49,262 bases of DNA, from the NCBI GenBank assembly GCA_020849895.1, contig JADZFN010000063.1, positions 1 to 49,262 of the forward strand, in the 5' to 3' direction. The position numbers were made by a program, and so were the translations under genes. Origin of the DNA: Verrucomicrobiia bacterium. Lineage in GTDB: Bacteria; Verrucomicrobiota; Verrucomicrobiia; JABWAM01. This document shows positions 1 to 8,309 of the stretch, piece after piece. The first letter of the stretch is position 1. The number at the start of each line of letters is the position of its first letter. Below the pieces are notes generated by a model. The model did not search any database and was not told the DNA's origin. It was given only the letters and a program-made list of their open reading frames with translations.

Positions 1-3
1 AAA

Positions 4-78
4 TGGCTCCACGGGTAGGATTCGAACCTACGACCAATCGGTTAACAGCCGACCGCTCTACCACTGAGCTACCGTGGA
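4..78 (-). tRNA. tRNA-Asn (anticodon GTT)
   Basis: Read on the minus strand, the segment folds as a cloverleaf. A 7-bp acceptor stem TCCACGG/CCGTGGA is followed by a G discriminator and an encoded CCA. The D-arm contains GCTCAGTGGTAGAGC, the anticodon loop TGTTAA carries GTT (asparagine), and the T-arm contains GGTTCGAATCC. The 75-nt length with CCA is normal for Asn. The 3' end lies three bases from the window edge, so anything downstream is not visible. Confidence 0.95.
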
Positions 79-138
79 GTCGAGGCGGACTCTGCGTCAC
101 CGTTTCGGAGAATTCAACCGGATTCCGTCGCTCTGGGC

Positions 139-1488
139 TCACGCCAGATCGAACCCTTCGCCCACCGGAGGGATGAGCACCCGGGACGCAGGCAGACGGC
201 GCTGCAGCTCCCGCTGCATCCATTCCAGCGCCGGCGTGTCGCCGTGAACAAGGAGCACCCGTGGCGGCGCGATGCGAACGACATAATCGGCCATGTGCTC
301 GCGGTTGCAGTGCGAGGTGAAGTCGAACGATTCGATCCGGCATCGGATGTCGGCGATGCCGGCGTCGCCGCCGAGGTCTGCTCGTCCGCCCTGGCCGGCG
401 GTCTTGAGCCGTCCTGCGGGCGACTCGGGGTCCACGTAACCGACGAAGAAGACCGCGTGGCGCGCTTCCCGCACCATCCTGCGCGCAAGGACATGCGACG
501 AGGTGCCCGGCGTCATCATCCCTGAGGAAACGAGGAAGACCTGGCCGCCGTCGAGGTCTGTCGCCGCCGCTTCGCGGGGGTTGAGTCGTCGCGACATCAC
601 GTCGCGCCGCAGGCGGAAACGCGGGCAGAGCCGCGGCAGCGTTTCCGCAAGATCGTCATACACTTCGTTGTAGGCCGCGCCGAGGCCGCCGAGGTAGAAA
701 CGCTGCTTCGGCAGAAGTCCCTCTCGTATAAAGTCGTGGAAGAGCTTCAGGATTTCCTGCGTCTTCCCCAATGCGAAACAGGGGATCAGCACACTGCCTC
801 CGCCTTCGTGCACTTCCCGGATCCCGCGCGCGAACCGCGCCGCCTCGGCGTCCCACGAGAAATCGGGCTGCGACTGCGTGTTCCCCCGGGTGCATTCGAG
901 GACCATCGCGTCCGGCGTTCGATCCGGAAAGATCGCGCCGCGCGTGATCCGCATTCCCGAAAACTTCACGTCGCCGGTGTAAAAGAGCGACGCGCCCTCC
1001 GCCTCGATCCACACGCCGGTTGCGCCCTGGACGTGGCCGGCCTCGAAGAGGGTCGTCTCGACGCCCGCCACATCCACGCCGCGTCCCACCGGCAGCGCGC
1101 ATGTCCGTTCCAGGAGGCGGTCCACCTGCCCGTGCGTGAAAAGCGGATAGTCGGGCAGATCGAGCTCGGAACGCTGGCGGATCATCACGCTCGCCGAGTT
1201 GTGCAGGGCGCGGTCGGCGATGGCGGCGGTTCCATGGCTCATGCAGACGGCAGCCTCTGGGAAACGTTCCGCGAGCACCGGCAGGCTGCCGAGATGATCG
1301 AGGTGCCCGTGCGAAACGAGCACGGCGTCGGGCCCCCGTTCCGCGAGCAGGTCCAGCCTCGGCAACGCCTCCGTCCCCTCGATCCGGGGATGGCTCCCGC
1401 AATCGAGCAGGAGACGCCGTCCATCGGTCTCGACGAGATAACAGTTGGCTCCGATTTCGTTGCGCGCCGTCAGGTTGGTGAAACGCAT
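139..1488 (-). CDS. Beta-CASP metallo-beta-lactamase-fold RNase/exonuclease-like protein
   Basis: The 449-aa product has the metallo-beta-lactamase zinc motif HGHLDHLG at residues 60-67, with further metal ligands expected around EAGHVQGA and FYTGDVKFSG. It then has a beta-CASP section, including SSGMMTPGTS, and a C-terminal RMMBL-like motif SFDFTSHCNREH. This order is that of the RNase J/CPSF-73/Ysh1-type nucleases, which act on RNA or DNA ends in the cytoplasm with two zinc ions. The length matches the bacterial CPSF-like branch rather than RNase J, which is about 550 aa. The ATG at 1488 lies just before the conserved first strand. The gene diverges from the ferredoxin at 1548. The exact substrate cannot be read from the sequence. 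Confidence 0.9.
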   Translation of the reverse strand: MRFTNLTARNEIGANCYLVETDGRRLLLDCGSHPRIEGTEALPRLDLLAERGPDAVLVSHGHLDHLGSLPVLAERFPEAAVCMSHGTAAIADRALHNSASVMIRQRSELDLPDYPLFTHGQVDRLLERTCALPVGRGVDVAGVETTLFEAGHVQGATGVWIEAEGASLFYTGDVKFSGMRITRGAIFPDRTPDAMVLECTRGNTQSQPDFSWDAEAARFARGIREVHEGGGSVLIPCFALGKTQEILKLFHDFIREGLLPKQRFYLGGLGAAYNEVYDDLAETLPRLCPRFRLRRDVMSRRLNPREAAATDLDGGQVFLVSSGMMTPGTSSHVLARRMVREARHAVFFVGYVDPESPAGRLKTAGQGGRADLGGDAGIADIRCRIESFDFTSHCNREHMADYVVRIAPPRVLLVHGDTPALEWMQRELQRRLPASRVLIPPVGEGFDLA

Positions 1489-1547
1489 AGGTCGGAGGCG
1501 CTCTCAATCTTGCTTTTCCTCACGCCGCCCAGTATTCGTTTTCCGTC

Positions 1548-1961
1548 TTGAAGCGCAAAGCGAAAAGCACGCCGTCGGCCGCCCTCCGCCGCGTCGCCCG
1601 GCGCAAGGGCGTCGGCAGGGTCCGCCGCCACATCTTCCTCTGCCGCGGGCCTGAGTGCTGCTCCATGCGCGAAGGCGATCAGATCTGGAACTACCTCAAG
1701 ACGCGCCTGAAAAAGCTCGGATTGACCGGCGCCGCCGGCACGGTCTATCGCACAAAAGCCGATTGTCTGCGGATTTGCCGGGAGGGCCCCATCCTCCTCG
1801 TTTATCCCGAAGGCGTCTGGTACCACCGCGTGGATCGCGCCAAGCTCGACCGCATCCTCCGCCACCACCTCCTCGAGGGCCGCCCGCTCCTCCAAGAAGC
1901 CTTCGCGCACAACCCGCTCATCCCTCCGCCGCCGCCTCCGCGCGCCGGCGTGCGGCGCTGA
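1548..1961 (+). CDS. (2Fe-2S) ferredoxin domain protein, thioredoxin-like fold
   Basis: The 137-aa protein has the pattern of thioredoxin-like [2Fe-2S] ferredoxins: HIFLCRGPECC near residues 28-38, then CLRICREGPILLVYPEGVWY about 45 residues later. The spaced cysteines would hold the cluster, and the YPEGVWY ending is typical of the family. It would act as a small cytosolic electron carrier. No partner oxidoreductase is adjacent, so its role is unknown. The start used here is TTG at 1548, because no ATG precedes the domain in frame. A later start would still keep the domain, which begins around residue 27. A proline-rich tail (seven prolines in a row) ends the protein. Confidence 0.8.
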   Translation: MKRKAKSTPSAALRRVARRKGVGRVRRHIFLCRGPECCSMREGDQIWNYLKTRLKKLGLTGAAGTVYRTKADCLRICREGPILLVYPEGVWYHRVDRAKLDRILRHHLLEGRPLLQEAFAHNPLIPPPPPPRAGVRR

Positions 1962-1973
1962 GCGCTTCGCGGC

Positions 1974-3116
1974 ATGCGCGCCGTCCACGTCATCGCCAGC
2001 CTGGACGCGCGGGATGGCGGCCCCACGCTCACCTTGCCGGAGCTCTGGAAACACCTCGGCACCGCCGGCGTCGAGGTGCGCGCCCTGACGACTCACGCGC
2101 CCGGCGCGCCGCCCCCCGCGCTGCGGGAGGGCGTCGCGCTCCGATCGTTTCCCCGGGGGTTCCCCTCGCCGATCAAGCGCGCGCCCGATCTCGCCGCCGC
2201 CCTCAGGGAAGAGGGACGCGCCGCGGACGTGATCCATAATCACGGCTGCTGGCTCTTCCCGAACTGGGCGGCGGGCCGGATGGCGCGCCGCCTCGCCAAG
2301 CCCCTGATCATCTCGCCGCTCGGCCATCTCGACGCGTGGTCCTTGACTCGAAACCCGTGGAGGAAACGCCTGATCCGCGCCCTCGTCGAGGGACGCAACT
2401 GGCGCTCCGCGCGCGCGTGGGTCGCCAAGTCGGAAAAGGAAGCCGCCGAAATCCGCGCGCGCGGGCTGTCCGGAATCGTGCGCGTGATCCCCAACGGAGT
2501 GGACCCCGCGCGTTACGCCGCGCCGTTCGATCCCGGGCCGATCTGCGACCTCCATCCCGTGCTGCGCGAGCGACGCGTCCTCCTGTTCCTCTCCCGTCTG
2601 CACCCGAAGAAGGGACTGCCGCTCCTGCTCACCGTCTGGCGCTCGCTCGTTTCCCGGTTTCCGGACTGGACGCTTCTCATCGCCGGCGGCGCGGATTCCG
2701 AGCACGCACGCGACGTGAAGGAAGGCGCGCGCGACCTCGCCGCCGCCGGCCGCGTCGTGTTCTCCGGTGCGGTGAGCGGACGGATGAAGGACGCTGCATT
2801 CGGCGTCGCGCAGCTTTTCGTGCTCCCGAGCGTCAGCGAAAACTTCGGCCAGGCCGTGCTCGAGGCGCTCGCCTCCGGCCTGCCCTGCATCGTGAGCCGC
2901 GCCTGTCCTTGGAGCGAGATCGCGACGCGAGACTTCGGCTGGTGGATGCTGCCCGAGGCGACCGCCCTGCGCCGCGCGCTCGAAGACGCTCTGGCCACGC
3001 CTCCCACCGATCTCGCCGCCAAAGGCGCGCGGGGCCGCGCCTGGGCGCTCCGCGAGTTCGGCTGGCCGGGCCTCGCGCGCCGGATGGCCGATCTTTACCG
3101 CGAGGTTTCCACATGA
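1974..3116 (+). CDS. Glycosyltransferase family 4 protein
   Basis: The 380-aa product has the GT-B layout of GT4 enzymes. The N-terminal half opens with VHVIASLDARDGGPT, the glycine-rich acceptor-side loop. The middle carries RVIPNGVDPARY. The C-terminal nucleotide-sugar domain includes LLFLSRLHPKKGLPLLL and the E-x7-E motif in SENFGQAVLEALASGLP near residues 285-300. Such enzymes transfer a sugar from a nucleotide-sugar donor with retention of configuration, typically onto a lipid-linked glycan at the inner membrane face. It begins 12 bp after the ferredoxin gene, and its stop overlaps the next glycosyltransferase ATG by 4 bp (ATGA), so the two are probably translationally coupled. Donor and acceptor sugars are unknown. 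Confidence 0.9.
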   Translation: MRAVHVIASLDARDGGPTLTLPELWKHLGTAGVEVRALTTHAPGAPPPALREGVALRSFPRGFPSPIKRAPDLAAALREEGRAADVIHNHGCWLFPNWAAGRMARRLAKPLIISPLGHLDAWSLTRNPWRKRLIRALVEGRNWRSARAWVAKSEKEAAEIRARGLSGIVRVIPNGVDPARYAAPFDPGPICDLHPVLRERRVLLFLSRLHPKKGLPLLLTVWRSLVSRFPDWTLLIAGGADSEHARDVKEGARDLAAAGRVVFSGAVSGRMKDAAFGVAQLFVLPSVSENFGQAVLEALASGLPCIVSRACPWSEIATRDFGWWMLPEATALRRALEDALATPPTDLAAKGARGRAWALREFGWPGLARRMADLYREVST

Positions 3117-4327
3117 GCCGGTTCCTGTTCATCAACCAGTATTACTGGCCCGATGAAGCGGCGACCGCGCTGCTCCTCGCCGACCTCGTCGAAGACCTTA
3201 CGGCAGCCGGCCACGAACCGACCGTGCTCTGCGGCCGCGGACGCTATGCCTGCGCCCACCCCCTCCACGCCGGCCGCCAGAGCTTCGGCGGGGCGACCCT
3301 CGATCGCGTCGGAGGCACGGACTTCGGACGGCACACGATTGCTGGACGTCTGACGGACGCATGGACGTTCGCACGCGCCGCGCGGCGGGCCCTGATCCGC
3401 CTGCCGCGTCCCGCAGCCGTGATCGCGCTGACGAGCCCGCCGCTCATCGGTCTCGCGGCGCGCGCCGCATGCCGCGACTGGAAGACCCCCCTCGTGCTGT
3501 GGGCGCAGGACCTCTACCCCGACCTCGCCGAACGCCTCGGCGCGATCCGGAACCGCGTCCTCCTGGCGGCGCTGCGCGCGCGCGCCGCGGCCCTCGAAGC
3601 GAGCTGCGCGCGGATCCTCGTACCGGGCGAAGACATGCGCGCCACCCTCGAGAAGCGCGGCGCGCCTGCGGACCGCCTGCGCGTGATCCCCAACTGGGCC
3701 GATCTCGCGCAAATCGAGAGCGCCCCGCTCCGCGCCAACCCGCTGCGCCGCGCGCTCGGCTGGCAGGACGATCATGTGCTCATGTATGCCGGCAACGTCG
3801 GCGCGGCCCACGACCTCGCGACCGCGCAGATTTTGATTGCCATGCTGGCCGCCGACCTGCCCTCTTTTCGTTTCGTGATCGTCGGAGACTCGCCGCGCCA
3901 TCATCGTTTCGAACGCGCCGTGCGGGACGACGGGGTCGCCCGGGTGACCCGCCTTCCCTTCCAACCGCGCCGTCAACTCGGAGAAACGCTGGGCGCCGCC
4001 GACGCCCATCTCATCGCGCAGAAACCGGAAGCCGACGGCCTCCTCGTGCCGAGCAAACTCTACGGCGCAGTCGCGGCGGGGCGCCCCGTGATCTTCGTGG
4101 GAAACGAAACTGCGGAGGTGGGGCGCCTCGTGTGCCGCGACCGCCTCGGCGCAGTCGTGCGCCCTGGCGCGACCGCCGCGGAGCTCGCCGGCGCGCGCGA
4201 GGCGCTCACACGGCTTTCGCGCCAGCCGTCGGAAGCGCAGCGTCTGCGGGATTGGGCGCGCGAACACGCGGATCGCCGGCGGCGCACCACCGAGTTCCGC
4301 CGCATTTTAGAGGAGGTCGCCGCGTGA
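3113..4327 (+). CDS. Glycosyltransferase, WcaI/WbuB-like (GT4)
   Basis: The 404-aa product starts FLFINQYYWPDEAATALLLADL, the typical opening of WcaI/WbuB-like colanic acid and O-antigen glycosyltransferases. It continues with PLVLWAQDLYPD, RVIPNWADL and, in the donor-binding half, LLVPSKLYGAVAAGRPVIF. The start is the ATG at 3113 inside the ATGA overlap with the preceding gene. A much longer in-frame stretch upstream is antisense-type noise within that gene. The stop overlaps the GTG of the WecA-like gene by 4 bp. With its neighbours it is expected to build the repeat unit of an exported polysaccharide. Specificity cannot be told. Confidence 0.9.
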   Translation: MSRFLFINQYYWPDEAATALLLADLVEDLTAAGHEPTVLCGRGRYACAHPLHAGRQSFGGATLDRVGGTDFGRHTIAGRLTDAWTFARAARRALIRLPRPAAVIALTSPPLIGLAARAACRDWKTPLVLWAQDLYPDLAERLGAIRNRVLLAALRARAAALEASCARILVPGEDMRATLEKRGAPADRLRVIPNWADLAQIESAPLRANPLRRALGWQDDHVLMYAGNVGAAHDLATAQILIAMLAADLPSFRFVIVGDSPRHHRFERAVRDDGVARVTRLPFQPRRQLGETLGAADAHLIAQKPEADGLLVPSKLYGAVAAGRPVIFVGNETAEVGRLVCRDRLGAVVRPGATAAELAGAREALTRLSRQPSEAQRLRDWAREHADRRRRTTEFRRILEEVAA

Positions 4328-5799
4328 ATTTCAGCGCTGAATTCGGGTTCGCGTTGGCCTGCGGCTTCGGAGGCCTGCTGGTCTGTCTCATCCTCACGCC
4401 GCGGATCCGTGCGATCGCCCTGCGCCGGGGATTGCTCGACCGCGCCACGCAGTTCCACGGCCACCACGCGATCGCCGTCCCCCGCATCGGCGGCGTGGCG
4501 CTGATGGCGGCCTTCCTGCTCGCCTGGGCGGGAATTTCCCTCGTCGCCCCGCGACTCGGGTTGCCGCTCGGCGATCATCCGACGGCCATCCTGCTCACCT
4601 GTGCGGCGATGTTTGCGCTCGGATTCCGCGACGATCTCCGCCCCCTCCGTGCGAAAACCAAGCTCCTCGCGCAGATCGGGATCGCGCTCGCCGCCTATCT
4701 CCTCGGCCTCCGCATCGGCCATTGGACGAACTTCTTCACCCTCTCCACCCAGCCGCTGGGCTGGCTCGACCTGCCGGTCACCGTTTTCTGGCTCGTGGGC
4801 GCGACCAATTTGATCAACCTTGTAGACGGCCTCGACGGTCTGGCGGCGGGCGTCGTGTTCATCTTGATGGTGCTGCTGGCGATTCTGTCGGGCGCGTCGG
4901 GCAACTTCTTCCTCCTCTGCCTCTGCGTCGGCATGGCGGGCGCCCTGTTCGGTTTCCTCTTCTTCAACTTCCCTCCTGCGAAAATCTTCATGGGCGACGG
5001 CGGGGCTTACTTCCTCGGCCTGCTTGTCGCGGAGGTGGCTACGGTCAACGCGAACAAAGGCACTGTGGCGATGGCGCTGATGGTGCCGTTCTTCGCCCTC
5101 GGCCTGCCGATCATTGACACGAGCTTCTCGATCCTGCGGCGTTTTCTGGTCGGCCTGCCCATCTTCCGCGCCGACCGCCGCCACATCCACCATCGCTTGT
5201 CGGCGATGGGATTCTCCCAGCGGCACGCGGTGCTCCTGCTTTACGCGCTCTGCGTCCTGTTTTCCCTCCTTGCCGCCGGGGTTTTTGTCGGGAAAGGGCG
5301 CTGGCTGCCGATCCTCATTGCCGCCTTCATGCTGGTCGTCCTCGCGAGCGCGCGCGCCTTCGGCTACGTGCACAACTGGTATCGTCTCGGACACCTGCTC
5401 TCCACGGCCGTGCTGCGCCGCCGGCATACGAAATACGCCCTGAGTCTCGCCCGCCTTCTCATGACGGAAGCCGAGCGCAGCGCGAGTCTCGAAGATCTTC
5501 AGGAACACTTCGGGATGATGCTCTGCAAACTCGAGTTTCAATCGGCGACACTCCGCCTCGGCTCGAAGGAATGGAAATGGGCGCGCCCGGGCGCCCCGGA
5601 GCACGTCGCCCCCCAGAGGCAGTTCGTCCAAGACCTCGGTGTGCCTGAAAACAGCCGCCTTTTCCTGATGGCTGACGCGGAGCGCTGGGATCCCGACACG
5701 CTGCGCCTCCTGGCTGAACTCGCCGCGGAAGCCTGGGTCAACGCCTCCGCGCGCTTTGTCGCCGCACGCGACGCCGCAACGAAAAGTCTCCCGCGATGA
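4324..5799 (+). CDS. WecA/MraY-like undecaprenyl-phosphate sugar-1-phosphate transferase with C-terminal extension
   Basis: The 491-aa membrane protein has about 10-11 hydrophobic segments over residues 1-345 and the signature motifs of the glycosyltransferase 4 (WecA/MraY) family: FRDDLR (101-106), NLVDGLDGLAAG (165-176), FMGDGGAYFLG (222-232) and DRRHIHHRL (284-292). It should transfer a sugar-1-phosphate from a UDP-sugar to undecaprenyl phosphate, the first step of lipid-linked glycan assembly. The start is GTG at 4324, overlapping the previous stop (GTGA) and preceded by GAGGAGG-like bases. Family members end near residue 350. Here about 130 extra soluble residues follow the last membrane segment. 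They look like a degenerate sensor-type domain, but I cannot name it. Confidence 0.9.
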   Translation: MNFSAEFGFALACGFGGLLVCLILTPRIRAIALRRGLLDRATQFHGHHAIAVPRIGGVALMAAFLLAWAGISLVAPRLGLPLGDHPTAILLTCAAMFALGFRDDLRPLRAKTKLLAQIGIALAAYLLGLRIGHWTNFFTLSTQPLGWLDLPVTVFWLVGATNLINLVDGLDGLAAGVVFILMVLLAILSGASGNFFLLCLCVGMAGALFGFLFFNFPPAKIFMGDGGAYFLGLLVAEVATVNANKGTVAMALMVPFFALGLPIIDTSFSILRRFLVGLPIFRADRRHIHHRLSAMGFSQRHAVLLLYALCVLFSLLAAGVFVGKGRWLPILIAAFMLVVLASARAFGYVHNWYRLGHLLSTAVLRRRHTKYALSLARLLMTEAERSASLEDLQEHFGMMLCKLEFQSATLRLGSKEWKWARPGAPEHVAPQRQFVQDLGVPENSRLFLMADAERWDPDTLRLLAELAAEAWVNASARFVAARDAATKSLPR

Positions 5800-8231
5800 G
5801 CAGGTCTCGGGGCCACATGCGGGAGGCGCTGGTGATCAACCGCCACAACCTCGCCCAGTTCTTCTTCCTCGCCTCGGGCGCGCTCGCGCTGCTCCTGTTC
5901 GGCGGAGCGGAACCGTGGGCGATGGCGGTGACGGCCCTCGCGCTGGCGACGGCCTGCGCGTATGAAGCCGCGGAGCATCCGAAATCGAGCCTTCGGTTTG
6001 ACTGGCGTTTCTTCATCCCGCTCGGGCTGCTCGCGCTCTGGCTCCTCCTCACGCTGATCCCCTGGCCCGCGCGCTGGGCGGCGGGGTTGGCGCCCGGACA
6101 AGCCCGCCTGCTGGCGGAGCTTCCCGGTTTCAAGCCGCCGACGCTCCACCTGAGCATGGCGCCGGCGGCCACTTGGAAATCGCTTTTCGCCCTCGCGGGC
6201 GCCGCGACGGTCGTCGGCCTCAGCTTTCGTTGGGCGGGAGAATCCGGTTTCCGCCAGATCCTTTGGGGGACGATCCTCGCCCTCGGCGTCCTCGCGGCGG
6301 CGCTCGCCCTGGCGGACCACCTCGATCGCAGCGACTTGATCCTCGGCCTCCGCGCGACGCGGCATCCGAGCCACTGGGGCGTTTTCGTCAGTCGCAACCA
6401 TCTGGCGGGCTACCTGAACTTCGCGGCGATGATCGGCCTCGGCCTCTTCTTGCGGCACGGCTTTCCGCACAGCGGGCACCGTCGTTCCCGGATCAAGGCG
6501 GCGCTCGCGCTCGGAAGCGTGCTGGTCTGCCTTGGAGGTTCGCTGGCAACCGCCTCCAAGGGCGGACTCCTTTCGCTGGGGGCGGGCCTTCTTGCGTTCA
6601 CCGTCCTGCTGCTCATGCGCAAACGTTCCCGCCTCCAGTTGCGCATCATGGTCTTCAGCAGCCTGCTCCTCGCGGCGCTCACCCTGGTCTATGCGCGCCC
6701 GGTCGTCCAGCGCACCGAACAATGGATCCATAAGTCGTGGGGAGGAGAATCCGAGGGGCGCTGGGCTCTCTGGCGCGAAGCGTGGGCCATGGGGCGCGAC
6801 GCGAACGGCCGCGGCATCGGTGTCGGCGCATTCGAATCCGTCTTCCCCGCGTGGCAGCGCACGAACGGGCACAAGATCGCCACGCACGCCGAAAACGAAT
6901 ACGTCCAGATGCTCGTCGAATGGGGCCCCGCCGCCGCGCTCGCGTGGATCGCTGCGGGAGTCCTCATCCTCCTGCGTGCCACGCGCACGTTTCGCGGGAA
7001 TGCCACGGAATGGCAGATCGCCGGTTGGGCCGCCCTGGCAGGCCTGGCCCTTCATGCGGCCGTGGATTTCCCTTTCCACATGCCTGCCAATGCATGGGCG
7101 GCCGGCGCGACGCTCGGCGCGCTCCTCCGCGGCCATGGAGGCGGGGTGGAGGAGGAAGAGGATATCGCGCGCCCGGACTTCCGCCGTCGCATGGATCGCT
7201 TCCGCCTTTATGCCACGGCGCTGATCCTGATCGCCGGCGCAATCCTCGGCTTCGCCGACTCCCGCACGCCGCTCCGCCAGGCGCGCGCCGCGCTCGAGGC
7301 GAACCAGGCGGCGCGCGCCGCGACGCAGGCGCGCCGCGCCGTGCGCACCTGGCCGTTTTATTGGCGCGCCCATCAGTATGCCGGGTTCGCGGCGGCGGTC
7401 TTGCCGGGCCGCATCCTCGAAGCGCAGCGTGAACTGCGCTGGGCGACGCGGCTCGCGCAGGCCAATCCCACCGTCCCTCTCGAAGCGGGCCTCCTCTTCG
7501 CCGAATCCAGCCCCGGCGTCGCCCAGAACTTCCTGGAAACAGCGGTCTGGGTTTCCGACATGCCTTCCGTCACACTGAGCGAAATCCTCGACGCGCTTCG
7601 CGCCAAGCCCGCGCTGTTTCAGGCCGTGCTCCAAACCGGCCGCACCGATCCGACGTGGTGGGCCGCGGCCTGGACCTTCGCCCGCAACCAAAACAACGCC
7701 GCGCTTCTGGCCGCCTGGACCGACGAGGGGGAGAGGGCCTGGCTGGCGGATCCTGCGAACCGCACGCGGGTGATCCCGACTCTCCTCGAAGCGGGGCGCG
7801 CCGGGGCGATCATCGAGGCGTTTCGTGTCGCACCGCCTGCGACGCCTCAGGAGACCTACTGGAACGCGCGCGCGCTCCAGGCCGACGGAAATCCCAAGGC
7901 CGCCGCACGCCTCTACGCCGACCTTTGGGCTCGGGATCACCCGTCCTCTGTGGATTTCACCAACGCGGAGATCTTTTCCGACTCGGCCCTCCTGCGCGTG
8001 CAAGCGGAGCCCGCCAACGCCTTGCTCCAGGAAAAGGCGGGGCTTTCCCTCATGCGCCAGGGGCGCTACGCGGATGCCGTCGTGTGTTGGGAGCGCCTCC
8101 TCGGATTGGAGCCCACCTCGGAACGGGCGGCGCTGGCGCTCGCCCTTTGCCGCCAAGAGGCCGGCGACTGGGATCGCGCCGCGGCGCAATGGCGCTCCCT
8201 CCTCGAACGCAAGCTTCATCTCGCCAAGTGA
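5796..8231 (+). CDS. O-antigen ligase/polymerase (Wzy_C) family protein with C-terminal TPR region
   Basis: The 811-aa product has about 11 membrane segments between residues 20 and 490. It carries two motifs usual in Wzy_C-family ligases/polymerases: FVSRNHLAGY (197-206) and AENEYVQMLVEWG (about 365-377). The last 300 residues are soluble, alanine- and arginine-rich, and built of helical pairs such as ALEANQAARAATQARRAVRTW and LLQEKAGLSLMRQGRYADAV, which read as TPR repeats. Family members polymerise or ligate lipid-linked glycans on the periplasmic face. The ATG at 5796 overlaps the previous stop by 4 bp. An in-frame ATG at 5817 is an alternative start. No Wzx flippase is visible in the window. 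Confidence 0.85.
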   Translation: MSRSRGHMREALVINRHNLAQFFFLASGALALLLFGGAEPWAMAVTALALATACAYEAAEHPKSSLRFDWRFFIPLGLLALWLLLTLIPWPARWAAGLAPGQARLLAELPGFKPPTLHLSMAPAATWKSLFALAGAATVVGLSFRWAGESGFRQILWGTILALGVLAAALALADHLDRSDLILGLRATRHPSHWGVFVSRNHLAGYLNFAAMIGLGLFLRHGFPHSGHRRSRIKAALALGSVLVCLGGSLATASKGGLLSLGAGLLAFTVLLLMRKRSRLQLRIMVFSSLLLAALTLVYARPVVQRTEQWIHKSWGGESEGRWALWREAWAMGRDANGRGIGVGAFESVFPAWQRTNGHKIATHAENEYVQMLVEWGPAAALAWIAAGVLILLRATRTFRGNATEWQIAGWAALAGLALHAAVDFPFHMPANAWAAGATLGALLRGHGGGVEEEEDIARPDFRRRMDRFRLYATALILIAGAILGFADSRTPLRQARAALEANQAARAATQARRAVRTWPFYWRAHQYAGFAAAVLPGRILEAQRELRWATRLAQANPTVPLEAGLLFAESSPGVAQNFLETAVWVSDMPSVTLSEILDALRAKPALFQAVLQTGRTDPTWWAAAWTFARNQNNAALLAAWTDEGERAWLADPANRTRVIPTLLEAGRAGAIIEAFRVAPPATPQETYWNARALQADGNPKAAARLYADLWARDHPSSVDFTNAEIFSDSALLRVQAEPANALLQEKAGLSLMRQGRYADAVVCWERLLGLEPTSERAALALALCRQEAGDWDRAAAQWRSLLERKLHLAK

Positions 8232-8309
8232 CGGGCGGCCGACACGCCTCCGCGGAGAAACCCCCGCGAACCGCGTCCCGGCGGACCGCCCGGCGTCAAG
8301 CGGGAACGC

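Noticed and set aside
1470-2705. Minus-strand frame of 411 codons opposite the ferredoxin and GT4
   Set aside because: Shadow frame with a repetitive arginine/glutamate composition and no known motif. The plus-strand genes explain the region.
5538-8219. Minus-strand open frame of 893 codons opposite the ligase
   Set aside because: Arginine- and glutamate-rich mirror of the ligase and the WecA-like end. No recognised domain.
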